Position numbers and translations under genes: made by a program. Shown in pieces: positions 58,585 through 64,000 of a stretch of DNA of 64,000 nucleotides. The notes below the pieces were generated by a model that made no database searches, was not told the DNA's origin, and was given only the letters and a program-made list of their open reading frames with translations. Source of the DNA: Streptomyces hygroscopicus (GTDB taxonomy: Bacteria > Actinomycetota > Actinomycetes > Streptomycetales > Streptomycetaceae). Location of the stretch: the NCBI RefSeq assembly GCF_026168105.1, contig NZ_LBMW01000019.1:87048-151047 (forward strand). The letters run 5' to 3'. How positions within the stretch are numbered: position 1 is the first letter of the stretch; each line of letters starts with the position of its first letter.

Positions 58585-59532
58585 ATGCACGGTTCGCGCA
58601 TCGCCGCCGTCGGCCACTACCAGCCCGCCAAGGTACTCACCAACGAGGACCTGGCGGGCATGGTCGACACCAGCGACGAGTGGATCAGGACCCGGGTGGG
58701 CATCCGCACACGCCATATCGCCGAGGACGACGAGCCCGTCGACGAGTTGGCCGCGCACGCCGCGGCCAAGGCGCTCGCGGCGGCGGGCCTGGCGCCCGGC
58801 GACATCGACCTGGTCGTGGTCGCCACCTCCACCGCCGTCGACCGCTCGCCGAACACGGCCGCCCGGGTCGCGGCCCGGCTCGGGATCCCGCAGCCCGCCG
58901 CGATGGACGTCAACGTCGTCTGCGCCGGCTTCACCCACGCCCTCGCCACCGCCGACCACGCCGTGCGCGCGGGCGCGGCGACACGGGCGCTCGTCATCGG
59001 CGCCGACAAGATGTCCGACGTGACGGACTGGAGCGATCGTACGACGTGCGTGCTGGTCGGTGACGGCGCCGGAGCGGCCGTCGTCGAGGCGTGCCTTCCC
59101 GGCCACGAGCCGGGGATCGGGCCCGTGCTGTGGGGCTCGGTGCCCGAGATGGGGCACGCGGTGCGTATCGAGGGAACGCCCCCGCGGTTCGCGCAGGAGG
59201 GGCAGAGTGTCTACCGATGGGCGACCACCCAGCTCCCGCCCATTGCGCGCCGGGTCTGCGAGCGCGCCGGGATCGAGCCCGAGGACCTCGCCGCGGTCGT
59301 GCTGCACCAGGCGAACCTGCGCATCATCGAACCGCTCGCGGAGAAGATCGGCGCCGTCAACGCAGTCGTCGCCCGTGACGTCGCAGAGTCCGGGAACACG
59401 TCGGCGGCGAGCATTCCGCTCGCGTTGTCGAAGCTGGTGGAGCGGGGGGAGATCTCGGGCGGCGACCGGGTGCTGCTCTTCGGCTTCGGCGGGAACCTGT
59501 CGTACGCCGGTCAGGTCGTCCGCTGCCCCTGA
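58585..59532 (+). CDS. Ketoacyl-ACP synthase III (FabH-like)
   Basis: A 315-residue KAS III enzyme. The triad is complete: Cys in DVNVVCAGFTHA, His in VLHQANLRI and Asn in ESGNTSAASIP. The N-terminus GSRIAAVGHYQPAKVLTNEDLAGMVDTSDEWI and GFGGNLSYAGQVV at the end match FabH. It condenses acyl-CoA with malonyl-ACP to start fatty acid or polyketide chains. It is not next to fabD, acpP or fabF, so it is an extra copy for specialised acyl chains, or an acyltransferase. AGGGGGAACC precedes the ATG. No other biosynthetic gene is near. Confidence 0.9.
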   Translation: MHGSRIAAVGHYQPAKVLTNEDLAGMVDTSDEWIRTRVGIRTRHIAEDDEPVDELAAHAAAKALAAAGLAPGDIDLVVVATSTAVDRSPNTAARVAARLGIPQPAAMDVNVVCAGFTHALATADHAVRAGAATRALVIGADKMSDVTDWSDRTTCVLVGDGAGAAVVEACLPGHEPGIGPVLWGSVPEMGHAVRIEGTPPRFAQEGQSVYRWATTQLPPIARRVCERAGIEPEDLAAVVLHQANLRIIEPLAEKIGAVNAVVARDVAESGNTSAASIPLALSKLVERGEISGGDRVLLFGFGGNLSYAGQVVRCP

Positions 59533-59617
59533 GGCGCCGGCCTTGAGCCCCGTGCCATGGGGCCGAGCGGGCCGTGCCATGGGGCCGGAGGAGGTCAACT
59601 CCCCCCGTCCCCAGCCT

Positions 59618-59647
59618 TGGTGGGCTCTGGTGGGCCCTGGTGGGCCT
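59618..59647 (+). repeat. Three 10-bp direct repeats before the GntR gene
   Basis: TGGTGGGCTC, TGGTGGGCCC and TGGTGGGCCT follow one another at 59618-59647, just upstream of a TTGGACC and the TGTAGACA motif. Confidence 0.75.
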
Positions 59648-59663
59648 TGGTTGGACCGTAGGC

Positions 59664-59671
59664 TGTAGACA
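59664..59671 (+). promoter_or_regulatory. Possible GntR operator
   Basis: TGTAGACA, 28 bases before the gntR start, resembles the short GT-N2-AC core recognised by FadR-type GntR proteins. Autoregulation is the simplest reading. Confidence 0.4.
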
Positions 59672-59699
59672 AAACGGAGGGGGACGGGGGGAAGGGGGG

Positions 59700-60377
59700 A
59701 TGTGGCCGACAGGACTGCCACGGGGAACGGCGCCCAGGCTGGAGAGGCCCGGCCCTCTGCGTGAGCGGGTCTACGAGGCGCTGCTCGAACTGATCACCAC
59801 GCGTGCCCTCCAGCCCGGTCGGCACCTCGTCGAGAGCGAACTCGCCAGGCACCTCGGGGTCTCCCGGCAGCCGGTGCGCGAGGCGCTGCAGCGGCTGAAC
59901 ACCGAGGGATGGGTCGATCTGCGGCCCGCCCAGGGCGCCTTCGTGCACGAGCCGACGGACCAGGAAGCCGACCAGCTCCTCGGCGTTCGTACGCTCCTGG
60001 AGGCCGAGGCCGCCCGGCTCGCCGCCGCGCACGCGGACAGCGCCGGCATCGCGGCCCTGGAGGAGCTGTGCGCCGAGGGCGAGCGAGCCGTCGCGGAGGA
60101 CGACGTGGACGGCGCGGTCGCGCTGAACGCCCGCTTCCACGCCAAGGTGACGGAGCTCGCGGGCAACGCGGTGCTCGCCGAGCTGGCGGGGCAGGTCGAG
60201 CGTCGGGTGCGCTGGTACCACACGCCGGTCGCCCGGCAGCGCGGGAGGCAGTCCTGGGCCGAGCACCGCGACCTGATCGCGGCGATCGCGGTGGGCGACG
60301 AGCAACGTGCGACGCGGCTCATGCGCGAACACACCGAGCACACGAGGCGGTCGTACCACGCGCGGACGAATTCCTGA
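59700..60377 (+). CDS. GntR family regulator with FCD domain
   Basis: A 225-residue FadR-subfamily regulator. The winged helix is at residues about 18-85 (LRERVYEALLELITTRALQPGRHLVESELARHLGVSRQPVREALQRLNTEGWVDLRPAQGAFV), followed by the all-helical FCD ligand domain with its metal-binding Asp/His set (LNARFHAKVTELAGN and EHRDLIAAIAVGD). Ligands of this group are usually small carboxylates. The ribosome binding region is purine-rich (GGAGGGGGACGGGGGGAAGG). The aldehyde dehydrogenase gene 285 bases downstream may be its target. Confidence 0.9.
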   Translation: MWPTGLPRGTAPRLERPGPLRERVYEALLELITTRALQPGRHLVESELARHLGVSRQPVREALQRLNTEGWVDLRPAQGAFVHEPTDQEADQLLGVRTLLEAEAARLAAAHADSAGIAALEELCAEGERAVAEDDVDGAVALNARFHAKVTELAGNAVLAELAGQVERRVRWYHTPVARQRGRQSWAEHRDLIAAIAVGDEQRATRLMREHTEHTRRSYHARTNS

Positions 60378-60477
60378 CCGCCCCGACCGCCCTGACCGGC
60401 CTGACCGCCTCGACCGCACAGGTCGCACAGGTCGCACAGGCTCTCAGGTCGCGCTGATCGCGCTGATCGCGCTGATC
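60374..60477 (+). repeat. Three consecutive arrays of 9-bp repeats
   Basis: CTGACCGCC-like units at 60374-60418 (five copies), CACAGGTCG-like units at 60417-60443 (three) and GCGCTGATC at 60451-60477 (three identical). All have a 9-base period, and the first begins at the gntR stop codon. Confidence 0.85.
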
Positions 60478-60504
60478 AACGGCCGACCGCACTGGAAGCG
60501 GAGC

Positions 60505-60527
60505 GTGACGTCACTCATAGTTGACGT
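60505..60527. promoter_or_regulatory. Palindrome and TGACGT direct repeat upstream of the aldehyde dehydrogenase
   Basis: GTGACGTCAC (60505-60514) is a perfect palindrome; TGACGT occurs again at 60522-60527, 16 bp downstream. It lies upstream of a likely -10 TAGCGT (60559-60564). Possible operator of the aldehyde dehydrogenase gene. Confidence 0.4.
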
Positions 60528-60662
60528 GAGATTACTTTCCGGCGCAACGGCCTCTCGCTAGCGTCCTTTCTACGACGTCCGCATGCGCCGTGGTGCGACC
60601 ACGTACGCGGACCAGCCATGCACCTCCCGCCCCCGACTGTGCACCGAGAGCGGAGCAACCGA

Positions 60663-62204
60663 ATGGCACCCACCCTCACCCTCAAAACCGGTACGTCCTG
60701 GGCCGACGCCTGGCGGCGCTGTCTCGTCGTCGCCCCCGAGGCCTTCCGCGACGACCGTGTCCTCAACCTCTGGGACTCCTCCTGGCGGCCGGACGGCCGG
60801 GCGCTGCCCGCCACCAGCCCGGTCGACGGGGGCCCCATCGCGGGTCCGCCGCGTGTAGGCCGGGACACCGCCCGGCGCGCCGTACGGGCGGCTCTGGACC
60901 AGCACCGCTCCTGGCGTCATGTACCGCTGGCCGACCGCCGTGCCCGGGTCGCCGCGACCCTCGACGCCCTCACCGAACACCGCGACCTCCTCGCCCTCCT
61001 CCTCGTCTGGGAGATCGGCAAACCCTGGCGGCTCGCGCGGGCCGACGTGGACCGGGCCATCGACGGCGTGCGCTGGTACGTCGACGGTGTCGAACGGATG
61101 ATCGGCGACCGGCCCCCGCTGGACGGCCCCGTCTCCAATATCGCGAGCTGGAACTACCCGATGAGCGTCCTGGTCCACGCGATGCTGGTCCAGGCACTGG
61201 CGGGCAACGCGGTCATCGCGAAAACCCCCACGGACGGTGGTGTCGCCTGCCTCACCCTGGCCTGTGCGCTCGCCGCGCGGGAGGGGATCCCCGCCACCCT
61301 CGTCAGCGGCAGCGGAGGCGAACTGTCGGAGGCGCTGGTACGGGCGCCCGAGATCGGCTGCGTCTCCTTCGTCGGGGGCCGCGACACGGGAGCCGCGGTG
61401 GCCACGGCCGTCGCCGACCTCGGCAAGAGGCACATCCTCGAGCAGGAGGGCCTGAACACCTGGGGCATCTGGAACTTCTCGGACTGGGACTCGCTGTCGG
61501 CGGTCATCCCGAAGCTCTTCGACTACGGCAAACAGCGCTGCACCGCGTACCCGCGATTCGTCGTCCAGCGGCCCCTGTTCGACGAGTTCCTGGCGGCGTA
61601 CCTGCCCGCGGTGCGCACGCTCAGGGTCGGCCACCCGCTGGCTGTGGAGCGCGTCGACGACCCTTGCCCGGAGCTGGACTTCGGCCCGTTGATCAACGCG
61701 GCCAAGGCGAAGGAGCTGACCGATCAGGTCGCCGAGGCGATCAACCGGGGGGCGGTCCCCCTGCACCGCGGCAGGGCGGCCGACGCACGCTTCCTGCCCG
61801 GCCAGGACACCTCGGCATACGTCCAGCCGGTCACGCTCCTCAACCCGCCCCGCTCCTCCCCGTTGCACCACGCGGAACCGTTCGGTCCGGTCGACACGAT
61901 CGTCCTGGTCGACACGGAGGCCGAGCTGCTGGCGGCGATGAACGCGTCGAACGGCGCGCTGGTCGCCACGCTCTCCACGGACGACAGGGCGACGTACGAC
62001 CGCCTCGCCCCGCAGATCCGCGCCTTCAAGGTCGGCCACGGCAAGCCACGCTCCCGCGGCGACCGCGACGAACTCTTCGGAGGCTTCGGCGCGTCCTGGC
62101 GCGGCGCGTTCGTGGGCGGCGACCTGCTCGTACGCGCGGTGACCCAGGGTCCGGCGGGGGAGCGGCTGCCGGGGAACTTCCCGGAGTACCAGCTGATGCC
62201 GTGA
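60663..62204 (+). CDS. Aldehyde dehydrogenase family protein
   Basis: A 513-residue NAD(P)-dependent aldehyde dehydrogenase. The cofactor region has NIASWNYPMSVLVHAMLVQALAGNAVIAKTP and FVGGRDTGAAVA; the general base Glu is in LEQEGLNTWGIWN and the nucleophile Cys in DYGKQRCTAYPRFV. The usual LGGK after the Glu is changed to EGLN, marking an unusual subgroup. EPFGPV near residue 415 completes the fold. CGGAGCAACCGA precedes the ATG. The substrate is unknown. It stands alone after the GntR gene, which may regulate it. Confidence 0.87.
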   Translation: MAPTLTLKTGTSWADAWRRCLVVAPEAFRDDRVLNLWDSSWRPDGRALPATSPVDGGPIAGPPRVGRDTARRAVRAALDQHRSWRHVPLADRRARVAATLDALTEHRDLLALLLVWEIGKPWRLARADVDRAIDGVRWYVDGVERMIGDRPPLDGPVSNIASWNYPMSVLVHAMLVQALAGNAVIAKTPTDGGVACLTLACALAAREGIPATLVSGSGGELSEALVRAPEIGCVSFVGGRDTGAAVATAVADLGKRHILEQEGLNTWGIWNFSDWDSLSAVIPKLFDYGKQRCTAYPRFVVQRPLFDEFLAAYLPAVRTLRVGHPLAVERVDDPCPELDFGPLINAAKAKELTDQVAEAINRGAVPLHRGRAADARFLPGQDTSAYVQPVTLLNPPRSSPLHHAEPFGPVDTIVLVDTEAELLAAMNASNGALVATLSTDDRATYDRLAPQIRAFKVGHGKPRSRGDRDELFGGFGASWRGAFVGGDLLVRAVTQGPAGERLPGNFPEYQLMP

Positions 62205-62364
62205 GGCATGACGGGAGGGTGCGCGCGCCCCGCGTGCGCCCGCCCCGTCACCACCGAGTGATCACTCCATCACCAACTGTGAGTGCCCGGATGTCCGCGC
62301 GCCCCGACGATGCCGCGGCATGCAGAGGACGGATACGCAGGTGAAAGCCACTCCGAAACCTTGG

Positions 62365-62370
62365 TATTGT
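62365..62370 (+). promoter_or_regulatory. Likely -10 of the tRNA-Leu gene
   Basis: TATTGT at 62365-62370 with a weak TGAAAG 17 bases upstream. A hairpin (CGCGGGG with CCCCGCG) follows before the tRNA and may be a processing signal. Confidence 0.4.
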
Positions 62371-62416
62371 TGTCCCTGTCGCCGCGGGGAGGGCCCCGCG
62401 ACACGACAGACACCTG

Positions 62417-62501
62417 GTCCGGGTGGCGGAATGGCAGACGCGCTAGCTTGAGGTGCTAGTGCCCTTTATCGGGCGTGGGGGTTCAAGTCCCCCCTCGGAC
62501 A
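62417..62501 (+). tRNA. tRNA-Leu (anticodon GAG)
   Basis: The acceptor stem GTCCGGG pairs with CTCGGAC (one G-T pair). The anticodon stem CTAGC/GCTAG encloses the loop TTGAGGT, giving anticodon GAG, which reads CTC and CTT. A long variable arm (GCCC-TTTATC-GGGC) marks a class II tRNA, and the T-arm has GTTCAAGTC. The 3' CCA is not encoded. The 3' end is the likely integration site of the element to the right. Confidence 0.95.
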
Positions 62502-62510
62502 CTAGCTGAG

Positions 62511-62532
62511 ACCCCTGTTCATCAGGGGTTTT
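62511..62532 (+). terminator. Terminator of the tRNA-Leu gene
   Basis: ACCCCTG (62511-62517) pairs with CAGGGGT (62523-62529) around five bases, followed by TTT. It lies ten bases after the tRNA. Confidence 0.8.
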
Positions 62533-62592
62533 CTGCTTTCCAGGACTGTGGCGTGACCAACCACGTGACCAACAGCCTGGAGACTCCCCAGG

Positions 62593-63864
62593 TCAGACCA
62601 GGGATGACAGGCCGAGTCGGCCCGCACCGGAGGCGGCCAGTCGGCGCGCTCCGTCCTTACGAGAGTGGCCGTACCGGGCCATGGTGTAGCCCGGCGAGTG
62701 GTGCCGGACGTTGGCGGAGACCTCTACCGGGTTCTCTCCGGCCTCCAGATCGTTCGTGACCTTGCTGTGCCTCCAGTCGTGAATCCGGAAGTCCTCAGGC
62801 AGGTGCAGGCGGGTGCGCAGGGTGCGCCACCGTGCAGACACCTTCTCCGGGTCCTGCGGGCCCCCTGCCTCGCCCCGGTAGAGCTTGAAGCCGTCCCGGG
62901 CGAACACAAGGTCATGATCGACCCAGGCGGAGCCGAGACGTGCACGCTCGGCGTCCTGCCGCTCCTTCTGCCACTTCAGAACGTTCATGACGCTCTGGTC
63001 CACGTAGATCAGCGCGTTGTCGTCACCGTCCTTGGTCAGCTTCCGGAGGCGGTAGGTGTTGCCCTCTTCGACCACGACCCAGCCCAGTTCGATGGCTCCC
63101 TCTTCCCAGTGGATCAGAGACCACTTCATCCCCAGTGCCTCACTGCGCCGCACGCCGGTTGCGGCGTAGACGGTCCACAGCGGAGCATCACGAAGACAGT
63201 GATGGGTCAGGCCACCATCACAGGCACGGTTCCCGCACGGCTCCCATACGGCTGCCAGGAAGCGGGCCGTCTGACCGTCGTCCACGGTGGGGTACTTCTG
63301 TTCCTGCGCCCGTATCTCCCGCGCTGTGGGCGGGTGAGCCGATGCCGCCGGGTTGGCGGGAATCAGCTTGGGCACAGCAGCCCCGAGAGCGCCGGACAGG
63401 ATGTTGTGAATGTGCCGGACGCTCTTCGCGCCGAGCGGCTTGTCCTTGTTGGTCGGGCACGGGGCCGTCTCCAGCAGCCGGTACAGATCATCAAGCGTGT
63501 CGTCGGTGACCTCACACAGCTTCACACAGCCGATGTGCGGCTTGATGTGCAGACGGATCTTCGTCTCGTACCCGGCCACGGTCGTCCCCTCCTTCCTGAG
63601 ATTCGACAGCCACTTGTCGAGCCAGTCACCCAGCTTCATGTCAGAGCGGGCCGCGATCTTGCCCGCCTCGTAGTTGTTGTGCCACTCCCGCAGCGCCCTT
63701 TCTGCTGCGGTCTTGGTCGGGTAGTCCCGGCCGATCCAGTAACGGATCTTCTTGCCCTGCGCCTTGTCGAAGTGGAGCGGGGTGCGCACACCCCAGGTGT
63801 TCGGTCTGCCCTTGCGCGGGATCTCCACCGGAGTCCCCCCGAGACCGTTACCGCGCTTTGCCAA
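62593..63864 (-). CDS. int: Tyrosine-type site-specific integrase
   Basis: A 423-residue phage-type integrase. The N-terminal AP2-like arm-binding part (IRYWIGRDYPTKTAAERALREW) is followed by the SAM-like core-binding domain (KLGDWLDKWLSN) and the catalytic domain with Arg in ATGVRRSEALGMKW, HDWRHSKVT, HHSPGYTMARY and the Tyr nucleophile in the last. A Cys-rich insert (CGNRACDGGLTHHC) before the first Arg may bind zinc. TTG at 63864 is used since its product AKRGNGLGG resembles other integrase N-termini; an ATG at 63972 in the same frame is the alternative, but it would read through the small gene upstream in another frame. Confidence 0.9.
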   Translation of the reverse strand: MAKRGNGLGGTPVEIPRKGRPNTWGVRTPLHFDKAQGKKIRYWIGRDYPTKTAAERALREWHNNYEAGKIAARSDMKLGDWLDKWLSNLRKEGTTVAGYETKIRLHIKPHIGCVKLCEVTDDTLDDLYRLLETAPCPTNKDKPLGAKSVRHIHNILSGALGAAVPKLIPANPAASAHPPTAREIRAQEQKYPTVDDGQTARFLAAVWEPCGNRACDGGLTHHCLRDAPLWTVYAATGVRRSEALGMKWSLIHWEEGAIELGWVVVEEGNTYRLRKLTKDGDDNALIYVDQSVMNVLKWQKERQDAERARLGSAWVDHDLVFARDGFKLYRGEAGGPQDPEKVSARWRTLRTRLHLPEDFRIHDWRHSKVTNDLEAGENPVEVSANVRHHSPGYTMARYGHSRKDGARRLAASGAGRLGLSSLV

Positions 63865-63868
63865 GGTG

Positions 63869-63967
63869 TCAGTCGCCTTCCTGGTCCTGGTGCCACTGGG
63901 TGAGGATCGAGGACGCCTTTTCGGTGAGCTTCTGGCCGTCCCACAGCCCGAGTTCTTTAGAAGCCAT
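63869..63967 (-). CDS. Small protein upstream of the integrase
   Basis: A 32-residue frame (ASKELGLWDGQKLTEKASSIL, ending QDQEGD) whose stop is four bases before the proposed integrase start. The ending GACTGACACCTTG suggests tight coupling. It is too short for an excisionase and I do not recognise it; it could be a leader peptide. Codon use is plausible but the ribosome binding site is not clear. Confidence 0.4.
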   Translation of the reverse strand: MASKELGLWDGQKLTEKASSILTQWHQDQEGD

Positions 63968-64000
63968 CTCATTTGGTGAGTCTGCGGTAGCAGATGAGGG

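Larger units (their letters stand above)
62502..64000. mobile_element. Left edge of an integrative element in tRNA-Leu
   Basis: A tyrosine integrase gene begins its 3' end about 90 bases from the 3' end of tRNA-Leu and faces it, the classical layout of actinomycete integrative elements (pSAM2-like) and temperate phages. The integrase gene is less extreme in GC than its chromosomal neighbours. The other attachment site, expected to repeat the tRNA 3' end, would be beyond the right end of the window, so its size and type cannot be told. Confidence 0.8.

Noticed and set aside
58585..59532. Part of a polyketide or fatty acid biosynthesis cluster
   Set aside because: The FabH-like gene stands alone, with no carrier protein, ketosynthase or tailoring genes around it.

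Overview
The window is high-GC chromosomal DNA of a Streptomyces or a very close relative. The evidence is strong G/C preference at third codon positions, GTG and TTG starts with AGGAGG-type ribosome binding sites, many apparently leaderless genes (TANNNT ending 6-8 nt before the start codon), an actinobacterial gas vesicle cluster in the order gvpO-A-F-G-Y-Z-J-L-S-K, and families typical of the genus (XRE-DUF5753, MmyB-like, SAM-methyltransferase of the DUF574 type, DUF6158, DUF5107).

Layout. 0-14 kb: peptidase genes (M20 tail, S9, S66), a GNAT, an NCS1 permease with a Cys-rich tail, a DUF5107/TPR protein, a VOC protein, a holin-like membrane protein, an SDR, then an NDH-2-like dehydrogenase, transketolase and a LigD-type polymerase in one tight run. 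14.3-19.7 kb: the ten-gene gas vesicle operon, preceded by a candidate stress-sigma promoter and closed by a 21-bp perfect hairpin. 19.8-28.6 kb: small hydrophobic protein, methyltransferase, PAP2/diacylglycerol kinase fusion, ABC-F ATPase, and a stress block (baeRF protein, DUF6158, DJ-1/PfpI protein, DUF2795 protein, SigB/F/G-type sigma factor). Several promoters here fit GNNT-N14/15-GGGTAC, so the sigma factor, or a paralogue, probably controls its neighbours. 28.9-36.3 kb: a repetitive secreted Gly/Gln-rich protein, a lysine-free aminotransferase-fold protein coupled to a metallo-beta-lactamase-fold hydrolase, a minisatellite region, an OsmC peroxiredoxin and a solitary dnaK with a partial HAIR site. 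36.3-45 kb: methyltransferases, XRE regulators, ADP-ribosylglycohydrolase, pterin dehydratase, phytanoyl-CoA-type dioxygenase, an SDR behind a MerR-type promoter, and an aldo/keto reductase.

45.2-46.9 kb is a decayed accessory patch: an intact pqqA-like precursor gene, a scrambled pqqC/pqqD remnant, a Tat-exported polysaccharide lyase-like protein and a broken second secreted enzyme. 46.9-62.2 kb: long-chain acyl-CoA ligase, LysR, SBF-like transporter, DUF4185 protein, a collagen-like two-gene operon, a MarR-controlled quinone oxidoreductase with twin operators, an isochorismatase-like hydrolase, a formate module (fdhD, decaying Fe-S subunit of formate dehydrogenase, OFA antiporter and its 42-aa companion), a FabH-like synthase, a GntR regulator and an aldehyde dehydrogenase.

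At 62.4 kb a tRNA-Leu(GAG) is followed by its terminator and an oppositely oriented tyrosine integrase. This is the edge of an integrative element that continues past the right end of the window. No CRISPR array, rRNA, insertion sequence or recognisable antibiotic biosynthesis cluster was seen.
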